A stretch of DNA of 64,000 bases, taken from positions 1-64,000 of the forward strand of contig NZ_PYIX02000019.1 of NCBI RefSeq assembly GCF_003024515.2. Direction: 5' to 3'. Positions 34,578 to 42,673 of the stretch are shown here, in pieces. The position numbers were made by a program, and so were the translations under genes. Each line of letters starts with the position of its first letter. Positions within the stretch are counted from its first letter, which is position 1. Below the pieces are notes generated by a model. It searched no databases. It saw nothing but the letters and a program-made list of their open reading frames with translations, and had not been told where the DNA came from. The DNA comes from Acinetobacter sichuanensis (GTDB taxonomy: Bacteria > Pseudomonadota > Gammaproteobacteria > Pseudomonadales > Moraxellaceae).

Positions 34578-35582
34578 ATGGATGACATTCAGTTGCAGGC
34601 ATTGCAAACGCTGTTATTGAACAAATTGGATATTCACACCGCCTCACCCATGCCAATTAAAAAACTCAGTGGCGGTGCGATTCAGGAAAACTGGGCGATT
34701 CAGGGACAGCGTGAACATGCTGATTATGAAATTGTCCTTCGCAAAAATGCCGAAACCAGCGTCGAAGCCAGTTCCGACCGTAAACAGGAATATGACTTAT
34801 TACAGCGTTTATATGAACTGAATGTTCGTGTACCTGAGCCCTTATTGTTTCAAAGCAAAGGTGATACCTTAAACAGTGATTTTTTTGTGATGCAGAAAAT
34901 ATCAGGTATGGCAGAAGGACATAAATTGGTACGCCTGAATCAGCCTGAGCTTCAAGTGGCAATTTTACAGGACATTGGACAGCGACTTGCAGATTTGCAT
35001 GCCATTTCTGCGGACGCTGAAATAGAAAAAATTATTCCAAAACCGATCAAAGCCGATTATTTAAATCAGTCAATTGAACTGTTGCAATCACACTTGCACA
35101 AACTAAATCAGCATCGTCCAATTCTGGAATTTGCGCTGAGTTGGATGCAGCAACATCAACCTGTGATTGATGATCTGGTACTGGTACATGGTGATTATCG
35201 TACAGGCAATATCATGATAGACCATGATCATGTGTCGGGCATTCTGGATTGGGAGTTTGCCCATTGGGGCGATCGCCGGGAAGATATCGGTTGGTTCACC
35301 GCAAAATGCTGGCGCTTTGGTCAAAATGCGCAAGTTGCAGGTGGCATTGGTGCATATAAGGATTTTATTCAAGCCTATGCAGAACATGCAGATGTCTTTA
35401 TTCCTGAATTTGAATTGAAGTTTTGGCATATTTTGGCGCATGTACGTTGGGCGATTATCGCACTGCAACAAGCCAATCGTAATCTGGATAATACTGAGCC
35501 ATCTTTAGAACTGGCATTAACAGCATTTTTAGTACCACAACTGGAAAAAAATATTCTCGATATTCTGGGAGATAAAGAATGA
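34578..35582 (+). CDS. lvaA: LvaA-like 4-hydroxyacyl-CoA kinase (APH-fold phosphotransferase)
   Basis: A 334-residue aminoglycoside-phosphotransferase-fold kinase. The N-lobe has LSGGAIQENWAI (P-loop-like). The catalytic loop is LVHGDYRTGNIMID (about 196-209) and the metal-binding segment is GILDWEFAHWGD (about 215-226). AAGGAA lies 7 bases before ATG 34578, preferred over an ATG at 34530 that overlaps promoter-proximal sequence. In the Pseudomonas levulinate pathway LvaA, with LvaB, phosphorylates the 4-hydroxyl of 4-hydroxyvaleryl-CoA. The neighbours LvaB, LvaC, LvaD, LvaE and a sigma-54 activator are all present here. ATGA overlap with the next gene. Confidence 0.85.
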   Translation: MDDIQLQALQTLLLNKLDIHTASPMPIKKLSGGAIQENWAIQGQREHADYEIVLRKNAETSVEASSDRKQEYDLLQRLYELNVRVPEPLLFQSKGDTLNSDFFVMQKISGMAEGHKLVRLNQPELQVAILQDIGQRLADLHAISADAEIEKIIPKPIKADYLNQSIELLQSHLHKLNQHRPILEFALSWMQQHQPVIDDLVLVHGDYRTGNIMIDHDHVSGILDWEFAHWGDRREDIGWFTAKCWRFGQNAQVAGGIGAYKDFIQAYAEHADVFIPEFELKFWHILAHVRWAIIALQQANRNLDNTEPSLELALTAFLVPQLEKNILDILGDKE

Positions 35583-35905
35583 ATCAAACTCAGATTTTAC
35601 AACTGATTGAGGCGAGCCAAGCCACCTTAAAACATGAGTTGCAAGCCAAGCATCCCGAGTCGAAATATCATATTTTGATGCTACAACGCAGTTTTCAACT
35701 GGTCAAAAATTATATTGAAAGTGCGGCACAAAATGAACAACAGCAGTTGAAAATTTTACAGGATTATTTCCAATTTCCTGTGCAGGATCTGGAGCAAAGT
35801 ACAGAGCAGTTATGTGCTGAAATGGCGAAGCAATCTGACTTACAGGCGTTGCAACTTTTACAGCAATTAAATCAGCTTGATTTGAATATGACCAAGGCAG
35901 GTTAA
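35579..35905 (+). CDS. lvaB: LvaB-like small partner protein (DUF6285 type)
   Basis: A 108-residue all-helical Gln-rich protein (YHILMLQRSFQLVKNYIESA near 31-50) of the kind found directly after APH-fold kinases in acyl-CoA operons. Its start overlaps the kinase stop (ATGA), so equal production is expected. In the levulinate pathway LvaB is a small protein required for LvaA activity. I assign it from size, coupling and helical pattern; the sequence family label is from memory. Confidence 0.72.
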   Translation: MNQTQILQLIEASQATLKHELQAKHPESKYHILMLQRSFQLVKNYIESAAQNEQQQLKILQDYFQFPVQDLEQSTEQLCAEMAKQSDLQALQLLQQLNQLDLNMTKAG

Positions 35906-35907
35906 AC

Positions 35908-36639
35908 ATGTCGATGATACGTCTTTATCTGGTTCGACATGGTCATGTTGATTATTTCGATGCCGCACAACAGCCGATCAATCCGAAATATGCACCTTTA
36001 TCTGCGCAAGGTGAACAACAAATTCAGTTGCTTGCAGCGCATTTACAAGCCATTCAGATGGATCAGATTTTTTCTTCAACCATGCCCCGTTCAATACAGA
36101 CCGCCGAAATTTTGGCAAGGCAACAAGCTCGAAAAGACATAGATTCTTATGATGAGATTCGTGAAATTAAATCAGGTCGGCTTAAAGATATTCCTGTAGA
36201 TCAAGCAGAAGTGTTGATTAAAAAAGCTTATTACCCGAAAAAATTTGCTTTGAATGGATTTTTACAAGGCGAGTCATGGACTGATTTTGAAACACGGGTG
36301 ATCACATGGTTTCAGCAGATGTTGCGACAGCAAAGTCAATCCAAACCACAGCAGACTACACAGCATATCTTGGTTTCTGCACATGATGCGGTGAATCGAA
36401 TCGTACTGAATTGGGTGCAAGGTTTGCAGCAGCATGATGTTCAGGTACAGGAACAAAATTATGCCTGTCTGAATATCATTGATTTTTATCTGCAAGATCA
36501 GCAAATCGTGGAAAGTCGGATTTTATTGCAAAACTTTACGGCACATAACATTTTAAAAATAAATGAATCTGAAAATGCTTTGGATCATGTTTACAACATT
36601 TATATGCGTACCAATGGATTTAAAGGGGAAACGGTATGA
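35908..36639 (+). CDS. Histidine phosphatase family protein within the lva operon
   Basis: A 243-residue branch-1 histidine phosphatase. The phosphate pocket LVRHGHVDY (7-15) holds the nucleophilic His. STMPRSIQTAEIL (about 57-69) supplies the second Arg, and VSAHDAVNRIV (about 155) supplies the second His. So the full RHG...H set is visible. It sits between lvaB and lvaC with start and stop overlaps, so it is part of the operon. As I recall, the Pseudomonas lva operon has no such gene. It could hydrolyse a phosphorylated acyl-CoA intermediate or act in metabolite repair. Confidence 0.85.
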   Translation: MSMIRLYLVRHGHVDYFDAAQQPINPKYAPLSAQGEQQIQLLAAHLQAIQMDQIFSSTMPRSIQTAEILARQQARKDIDSYDEIREIKSGRLKDIPVDQAEVLIKKAYYPKKFALNGFLQGESWTDFETRVITWFQQMLRQQSQSKPQQTTQHILVSAHDAVNRIVLNWVQGLQQHDVQVQEQNYACLNIIDFYLQDQQIVESRILLQNFTAHNILKINESENALDHVYNIYMRTNGFKGETV

Positions 36640-37796
36640 AGACGCTGAGTCAGGATTTGATTGAATTACAACAAAAAGTTCGCAATTTTATTCAACAGGT
36701 GGTGATTCCTTATGAGCAAGACCCACGTCAGGACAGTCATGGACCAAGTACTGAGTTACGTGCTGAATTGATTGAAAAAGCACGTGAACATGGTTTGCTG
36801 ACCCCGCATGCAAGTGTGGAGATGGGCGGACAAGCGTGGACACATGTACAAAAAGCCGTTGCCTTTGAAGAAGCGGGATATTCTCCTTTGGGTCCAATCG
36901 CGATGAACATTCATGCACCCGATGAAGGCAATATTCATTTGCTGGATATAGTCGCGAGTGATGCACAGAAACAACGCTGGCTCAAGCCAATGGTCGAAGG
37001 CAAAATTCGTTCATGTTTTGCCATGACTGAACCTGCACCCGGCGCAGGCTCTGACCCTTCCATGTTACTCACTACAGCAACATTGGATGGTGATGATTAT
37101 GTGATTAATGGACGTAAATGGTTGATTACAGGTGCGGATGGTGCTTCTGTGGCAATTATCATGGCGAAAATGGAAGATGGTTCTGCTTCGATGTTTTTGA
37201 CCGATACCGATGCAAAAGGCTTTATTCTGGAAAAAAATATGAATGCGATGGATTCCTGTTTTGCAGGTGGTCATGGCATTTTACGTTTTGAGAATTTGCG
37301 TATTCCCAAAGAAAATGTGTTGGGTGAAATTGGCAAAGGCTTTAAGTATGCACAGGTACGTTTAGCCCCTGCACGTTTGACCCATTGCATGCGCTGGTTG
37401 GGGCAAGCCCGTCGTGCGCATGATATTGCCACCCAATATGCATGTGAGCGTCAGTCTTTTGGTCAGCGTTTGGGTGATCATCAAGGCGTGGGTTTTATGC
37501 TGGCGGACAATGAAATGGATCTGCTGAGTACTCGTCTGGCGGTGCATTATTGTGCGCAAGTGTTGGACATGAATGACAAAGGCAATTACGAATCTAGTCT
37601 GGTCAAAGTGATCAGTTCAGAAAATATCTGGAAAATTATTGATCGCAGTTTGCAAATTTTGGGTGGACAGGCGATTACCGATGAAAACTTGGTCTGCAAA
37701 ATTTTTAAAGATGCACGTGGCTTCCGTATTTATGATGGTGCCAATGAAGTACATCGTATGAGTATTTCAAAAAAATTATTAAATGGGAAAATTTAA
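36636..37796 (+). CDS. lvaC: LvaC-like acyl-CoA dehydrogenase-fold enzyme
   Basis: A 386-residue acyl-CoA dehydrogenase-fold protein. FAMTEPAPGAGSDPSML (about 129-145) is the FAD/substrate loop. CERQSFGQRLGDHQGVGFMLAD and LQILGGQAITDE (about 345) are also family motifs. It belongs to the group related to the dehydrogenase half of human ACAD10/11. In levulinate catabolism LvaC turns 4-phosphovaleryl-CoA into pentenoyl-CoA and then 3-hydroxyvaleryl-CoA. AGGGG precedes the ATG; it overlaps the phosphatase gene by 4 bases. The ordinary dehydrogenase glutamate at the usual position is not obvious, which suits an elimination role (inference). Confidence 0.82.
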   Translation: MKTLSQDLIELQQKVRNFIQQVVIPYEQDPRQDSHGPSTELRAELIEKAREHGLLTPHASVEMGGQAWTHVQKAVAFEEAGYSPLGPIAMNIHAPDEGNIHLLDIVASDAQKQRWLKPMVEGKIRSCFAMTEPAPGAGSDPSMLLTTATLDGDDYVINGRKWLITGADGASVAIIMAKMEDGSASMFLTDTDAKGFILEKNMNAMDSCFAGGHGILRFENLRIPKENVLGEIGKGFKYAQVRLAPARLTHCMRWLGQARRAHDIATQYACERQSFGQRLGDHQGVGFMLADNEMDLLSTRLAVHYCAQVLDMNDKGNYESSLVKVISSENIWKIIDRSLQILGGQAITDENLVCKIFKDARGFRIYDGANEVHRMSISKKLLNGKI

Positions 37797-37820
37797 GATT
37801 AATTTCAAGGAAGAAAAAGC

Positions 37821-38585
37821 ATGTTTGATTTAAAAGGAAAAAATATTTTGGTGACGGGTGCTTCAAGTGGCTTGGGGCAGCACATTGCAGCATTTTATGC
37901 AGTGCAGGGAGCCAATATCATTATTTGCGCCCGCCGTGAGGAACGTTTAAAACAGTTGCAAACGCAGTTGGAACAAGACTACGGCATTCAAGTGCATCGC
38001 TATACATTTGATGTCAATGACCGTACTGCGGTTCAGGCGATGTTACAGGATTTGGAGCAAAAACAAGTACATGTAAATGTATTAATCAACAATGCAGGTG
38101 TGGGCGATTCCAAACGCTTTTTAGACTATAGCGATGCGGACTGGGATGCGATTGTAGGGACCAATCTAAAAGCACCGTGGATGTGCGCGCAGGAAGTGGT
38201 GTCGCATATGGTCAAACAAAAAGTAGCGGGTTCCGTTATTAATATTACCTCGATTTTATCTGAAAGCATTAATTTGGGGGTTGCACCGTATTGTGCATCC
38301 AAAGCAGGACTCAAACATTTAACCGAAGCGATGGCGGTTGAATTGGCACGTTTTAATATTCGGGTCAATGCGATTGCACCGGGTTATATGGTCACTGAAA
38401 TTAATGAGGATTATTTAACGAGCGAAGCAGGACAAGCCATTTTAAAACGTATTCCAATGCGTAGATTTGTTGAATTTTCCGATTTAAATGGCGCACTATT
38501 ACTGTTAGCATCGGAAGCAGGTCGAGGAATGACTGGCGTAGAAATAAAAGTAGATTGTGGACATAGTTGTTCAGCCATTGCATAG
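37821..38585 (+). CDS. lvaD: LvaD-like short-chain dehydrogenase/reductase
   Basis: A 254-residue classical SDR. The NAD(P) motif is TGASSGLGQHIA (12-23), NNAG is near 90, the catalytic Ser is in NITSILSES (about 145), and YCASKAG (Tyr157, Lys161) is complete. IICARREERLK after beta2 suggests NADPH preference. In the levulinate pathway LvaD reduces levulinyl-CoA to 4-hydroxyvaleryl-CoA, which fits the next step by the kinase. AGGAAG precedes the ATG, 25 bp after lvaC. Confidence 0.8.
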   Translation: MFDLKGKNILVTGASSGLGQHIAAFYAVQGANIIICARREERLKQLQTQLEQDYGIQVHRYTFDVNDRTAVQAMLQDLEQKQVHVNVLINNAGVGDSKRFLDYSDADWDAIVGTNLKAPWMCAQEVVSHMVKQKVAGSVINITSILSESINLGVAPYCASKAGLKHLTEAMAVELARFNIRVNAIAPGYMVTEINEDYLTSEAGQAILKRIPMRRFVEFSDLNGALLLLASEAGRGMTGVEIKVDCGHSCSAIA

Positions 38586-38628
38586 CGGTTTGCTGAACAA
38601 CAGAGAAATATCATAGGAAGATCGTAAC

Positions 38629-40503
38629 ATGCTGAATCAAAAGCCGATTAATATTTTGGTGAGTTATATTAAAACGCCATCTATTAATGGCTTTCGGGCA
38701 TTGGCAGAGCAAACCATTGCCAAAATCCATACGGATCAAATTGGTTTTGTCGAATGTCATATTTCCGATGTGTTGGATGTTGCTCAACAATTGGTTGAAA
38801 ATGGCAGTGAAATTTTACTCTGTACTGGAGCGACAGCACATTATTTACAGAAAAAATTGCCCATTGAAATTCACCCGATTCGCACAGGGGCTTTTGATGT
38901 CATCCAAGCCATTTCTAACTTAAAGCAGTATCAAAAAATCGCACTTCTGGGCAGTACTTCAAGTGTCAATCTGACCCAATATGCCGATGTCTTTGCCCTA
39001 AAAATTCAGCAATTTAGCTATGATTCATATCTGGCTGCCAAAAAAGCGGTGGAGCTTGCGCAACAGCAAGAGTTTGATGCGGTGATTGGTTCGCCTGTAG
39101 CTGTAGAAATGGCACTCAGTCTCAATATGGCAGCACAACTTGCAATCAGCAGTAATGCCTTACACGATCATCTTGAGAGTGCCTTGCAGCGACTGGATAA
39201 AATTCGTGAAGAAAAACAACATACTCAACGTCTGACTGAAATTTTCAATCATTTGACCGATGGGATTTGTTTTATTTCCAATACGGGCAATATCCGTTTT
39301 ATCAATCAATCCATGACTGAATTGTTGGGGATCCATGCCACAGCCGTTTTAAATCAATCGGTACATCATATTTTTCAGCATTTGGATCTGAATTTGGACA
39401 ATAGCCATCAGATTTTGACGGTGGGTGCGAAAAAACTGGCGGTACATTTATCTGTATTAAAAAATGAACATATTGATGGTTTTATTCTCAGTGCTCAGGA
39501 TTTGGAAAGTTTTGAAAAATCGAGCAGTGAGTTTCGTAAGGTTTCAAGCCGAAAATTCAATACCCGTTATCGCTTTTCAGATCTGATTAGTAAAGATCCA
39601 CAATTTTTACAAAGCATTGAATTGGCAAAACAATATGCTCAAACTGAAGCTACAATTTTAATTACAGGTGAAAGCGGTACAGGCAAGGAGTTATTGGCAC
39701 AAAGTATTCATCAATACAGTGCAAGGGCAAAAGCACCTTTTGTTGCGATTAACTGTGCATCCTTTCCTGAAAGTATTTTGGAGAGTGAACTGTTTGGTTA
39801 TGAGGAAGGGGCGTTCACAGGTGCAAAGAAAAATGGCAAAGTCGGACTGATTGAGGCGGCGCATAATGGCACGCTATTTTTAGATGAAATTGGTGATATG
39901 CCTTTGCATTTACAAACTCGATTTTTACGGGTATTACAAGAACGTCAAATCAACCGATTGGGTTCGATTGTCAGTCATCATGTCAATATTCGGGTTTTGG
40001 CAGCCACGCATTGTGATCTTGAAGAACAGGTGAAAAAAGGCGAGTTTCGCGCTGACTTGTATTATCGCCTGAATATTTTACGGGTTTTTGTACCTGCGCT
40101 GAGACAGCGCCGTGTCGATATTCTGGAATTGGTATCGCATTTTTTAAGCAAGCATGATTTAAGCCGTGAGCAGTTGCCTGAGCATGTGCTGAAAGCACTA
40201 CAAAAATATCATTGGTTGGGCAATGTTCGTGAGTTGGAAAATATTATTGAACGTTTGGCAGTCATGAGTCGTTTGGATCAAAGCCTGTTGTCACAGCATT
40301 CTATTGAGCGACATATTCCTGAAATTTTTCAAAAAGCAGATCAACAGGAACAGAGTCCTTTAAAAGCCGTGAAGATCAATCAGGAGTTACAATTGATCGA
40401 ACAGGCGATTGATGCTGCCGATGGCAATCTGGATATTGTGGCGCAAAATTTGAATATCAGTCGTACCACGTTGTGGCGCAAAATGAAGTTATTGAAAAAT
40501 TAA
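38629..40503 (+). CDS. lvaR: LvaR-like sigma-54-dependent activator with PrpR-N sensor domain
   Basis: A 624-residue enhancer-binding protein. The N-terminal PrpR-type sensor domain (about 1-190) is followed by a PAS-like segment (about 205-300). The AAA+ domain (about 318-550) has GESGTGKE (about 347), the sigma-54 contact loop GAFTGA (about 394) and Walker B LFLDEIGD. The C-terminal Fis-type HTH is NISRTTLWRKMK. Both flanking transcripts start at sigma-54 promoters, so it should activate lvaABCD (including itself, as part of the same co-directional run) and lvaE. The effector is probably the organic acid or its CoA ester. The palindrome TTTCA-N4-TGAAA is the likely DNA site. Confidence 0.88.
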   Translation: MLNQKPINILVSYIKTPSINGFRALAEQTIAKIHTDQIGFVECHISDVLDVAQQLVENGSEILLCTGATAHYLQKKLPIEIHPIRTGAFDVIQAISNLKQYQKIALLGSTSSVNLTQYADVFALKIQQFSYDSYLAAKKAVELAQQQEFDAVIGSPVAVEMALSLNMAAQLAISSNALHDHLESALQRLDKIREEKQHTQRLTEIFNHLTDGICFISNTGNIRFINQSMTELLGIHATAVLNQSVHHIFQHLDLNLDNSHQILTVGAKKLAVHLSVLKNEHIDGFILSAQDLESFEKSSSEFRKVSSRKFNTRYRFSDLISKDPQFLQSIELAKQYAQTEATILITGESGTGKELLAQSIHQYSARAKAPFVAINCASFPESILESELFGYEEGAFTGAKKNGKVGLIEAAHNGTLFLDEIGDMPLHLQTRFLRVLQERQINRLGSIVSHHVNIRVLAATHCDLEEQVKKGEFRADLYYRLNILRVFVPALRQRRVDILELVSHFLSKHDLSREQLPEHVLKALQKYHWLGNVRELENIIERLAVMSRLDQSLLSQHSIERHIPEIFQKADQQEQSPLKAVKINQELQLIEQAIDAADGNLDIVAQNLNISRTTLWRKMKLLKN

Positions 40504-40514
40504 TAATTTTGCAA

Positions 40515-40546
40515 TTTCAGAATTGAAAAAGGTTTCAGTTTTGAAA
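40515..40546. promoter_or_regulatory. Paired activator sites upstream of the ligase promoter
   Basis: TTTCAGAATTGAAA (40515-40528) and TTTCAGTTTTGAAA (40533-40546) are two perfect TTTCA-N4-TGAAA motifs spaced 18 bases apart. The same motif precedes the lvaA promoter. They end 44 bases before the -24 element. Confidence 0.75.
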
Positions 40547-40589
40547 TGTTGATAAAATGTAAGTTATTGAAAAATAATAATTAAAAAGT

Positions 40590-40605
40590 TGGCATCATCA
40601 TTGCA
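40590..40605 (+). promoter_or_regulatory. Second sigma-54 promoter, in front of the CoA ligase gene
   Basis: TGGCATCATCATTGCA: GG and GC are separated by 10 bases and both flanking elements are near consensus. It is 49 bases upstream of the ligase ATG. With the paired sites upstream it forms a second regulon promoter. Confidence 0.82.
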
Positions 40606-40653
40606 ATAGTCTGTCTGAACTCAATTGGGAAATTGTGTAAGGATACCAAAATC

Positions 40654-42282
40654 ATGAATGGACTGATGATGCATTGCAATTTGAATATCACCTCAATCAT
40701 GCGCCATGCAATGATGGTACATGCAGAACAAGAAATTGTGTCTTTAAAGTCGGATGGCATAACAGTGCATCGTTATCGTTATAAAGATGCATTTAAACGT
40801 GTGGCACAGTTTGCTCACGTTCTGGATCAATTAAAAATATCGCAATATGCCAAAATAGGGACTTTAGCGTGGAATACGCATCAACATATGGAACTGCATT
40901 ATGCGATTCCGTGTTCAGGGCGTATTTATCACACCATTAATCCCAAGCTGTTAATTGCACAAATTCAGCAAATTATTTGTGATGCACAAAATGAAGTGCT
41001 CTTGGTTGAACCTGAAAACCTGCCGATTTTAGAACAACTCTATCCATATTTTTCAGCATTCTTAAAGCATGTGATTGTCCTTGGCGATATCAATCCAAGT
41101 TTAACGGCAAGTTTTCCTTTTCAGTTTTATGAAGCGCTGATTCAGAACCAACCTGAAAGCTATGCATGGCAAGACATTGAGGAAACGCAGGCGAGTGGTC
41201 TGTGTTATACCTCAGGCACTACAGGACAACCCAAAGGTGTGTTGTATTCGCATCGCAGTACGGTTCTGCATGCGATGAGCATGAGTATGGTGGAAGTTGT
41301 GGGTTTGCATTCAAAAAGTGTGATGATGCCGATGGTACCGCTTTACCATATCAGTGCGTGGGATATGCCATTTAATGCGGTTTTATGTGGCGCGAAGTTG
41401 GTGTGGTCTAACCAATTTGCAGGGCAAGCCGACAAGATGGTGCAACTCATGCAGCAAGAACAAGTCGACATTTCTATGGCTGTGCCGACCGTATGGACGT
41501 CAATAAAAAATCATCTGCTACAACATCCACAGCTTCAGCTGAATTTAAAAAGAGCAATTTCAGGGGGTTCAGCTGCGCCACTTGCCTTAATTCAAAGCAT
41601 GCAGGACTTGGGCATCCAACTGGAAAATGGTTGGGGCATGACCGAAACAAGTTCACTTGGTGCTATTAATCGTACGGCATTGATTTCTGAAAATTTTGAT
41701 CAGCAAGTGGTGAAATGTGGGCGTCCGATTTTTGGTATGCAAATGCGTTTGAAGCACTTGGATGGGACAGAACTACCATTTGATGGTACGCAAGAAGGTG
41801 TCTTGGAAATACGTGGGCATACGGTGGTGCAACACTACATCAATGCTTCAGTGGAGCAACACCATCCACAGCAAAATTCTACATGGTTTGATACAGGCGA
41901 TATCGCAACCATTGATGCACAAGGCTATATGCACATCACCGACCGCGCCAAAGATATGATTAAGTCAGGTGGAGAATGGATCAGTAGCGTTGAAGTGGAA
42001 AATGCAGCAATGGGTTATCACAAAGTGCATGAAGCCGCAGTGATTGCTGTTGAACATGCCAAATGGGGCGAGCGACCTTTATTGGTGCTGGTGGCGAAAG
42101 ATCATCAAAATATTAGTCATGAAGAGATGCAATTGTATCTTTCCAAACAGTTACATAAATGGGCACTGCCTTCAGCCACAGTTCTCGTCAAAGAAATCCC
42201 ACATACCCCAACAGGAAAAATCAGCAAAAAACAACTCAGGGAACAATATCAACACTATTTTCAGCAACTCAGTGTGGTTTAG
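40654..42282 (+). CDS. lvaE: LvaE-like AMP-forming acyl-CoA synthetase
   Basis: A 542-residue ANL ligase. The P-loop CYTSGTTGQPKGVLYSHRS (about 184-202), GWGMTETSS (about 326-334), the DTGD region, DRAKDMIKSGGEWIS (about 429-443) and catalytic Lys in TPTGKISKKQ are intact. ATG 40654 has AAGGA about 10 bases upstream; the frame reaches back to a TTG at 40633. In the lva pathway LvaE makes levulinyl-CoA. It is transcribed from its own sigma-54 promoter with the downstream transporter genes. Confidence 0.85.
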   Translation: MNGLMMHCNLNITSIMRHAMMVHAEQEIVSLKSDGITVHRYRYKDAFKRVAQFAHVLDQLKISQYAKIGTLAWNTHQHMELHYAIPCSGRIYHTINPKLLIAQIQQIICDAQNEVLLVEPENLPILEQLYPYFSAFLKHVIVLGDINPSLTASFPFQFYEALIQNQPESYAWQDIEETQASGLCYTSGTTGQPKGVLYSHRSTVLHAMSMSMVEVVGLHSKSVMMPMVPLYHISAWDMPFNAVLCGAKLVWSNQFAGQADKMVQLMQQEQVDISMAVPTVWTSIKNHLLQHPQLQLNLKRAISGGSAAPLALIQSMQDLGIQLENGWGMTETSSLGAINRTALISENFDQQVVKCGRPIFGMQMRLKHLDGTELPFDGTQEGVLEIRGHTVVQHYINASVEQHHPQQNSTWFDTGDIATIDAQGYMHITDRAKDMIKSGGEWISSVEVENAAMGYHKVHEAAVIAVEHAKWGERPLLVLVAKDHQNISHEEMQLYLSKQLHKWALPSATVLVKEIPHTPTGKISKKQLREQYQHYFQQLSVV

Positions 42283-42355
42283 GACGATAAAAAGTCAGTA
42301 AACAAGACCATTAACACGGTCATTAAAGAAGATCATCAAAAAAAGGATTTTTGAT

Positions 42356-42673
42356 ATGCAAAACAATGAAAATATAGAAGCCGCAATTATACAAAACAGC
42401 CAATTTAAACAGATGGTTAAAGCCCGTAATCGCTTTGCCCTATATCTGAGTTTCAGTGTGCTATTGATTTATTTTGTTTTTATTGGGGTAGCGAGTTTTT
42501 CACCACAAATTTTGGCACAAACATTGGGTGATCGTGTCATTACCATTGGTATGCCGATTGCTGCATTGGTGATTATTCTAAGCTGGTTGATTACAGGAAT
42601 TTATATTTACATTACCAATCAACACTTTGATCGTATAAAAGCACAACTCAAGCGGGAGTATCAGTATGAATAA
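42356..42673 (+). CDS. DUF485 membrane protein, partner of the acetate-type symporter
   Basis: A 105-residue protein with two membrane segments (FALYLSFSVLLIYFVFIGVASF and VITIGMPIAALVIILSWLITGIYI) and a short cytoplasmic tail. This is the DUF485 family, almost always encoded just before ActP-type sodium/organic acid symporters (YjcH-ActP in E. coli). Its end overlaps the symporter start by 8 bases. Confidence 0.88.
   Translation: MQNNENIEAAIIQNSQFKQMVKARNRFALYLSFSVLLIYFVFIGVASFSPQILAQTLGDRVITIGMPIAALVIILSWLITGIYIYITNQHFDRIKAQLKREYQYE

Noticed and set aside
35103..35587. Minus-strand ORFs of 70-122 codons opposite lvaA
   Set aside because: They are antisense shadows of a clearly coding gene, have no ribosome binding sites or recognisable domains, and show unlikely composition (Cys, His and Met excess).
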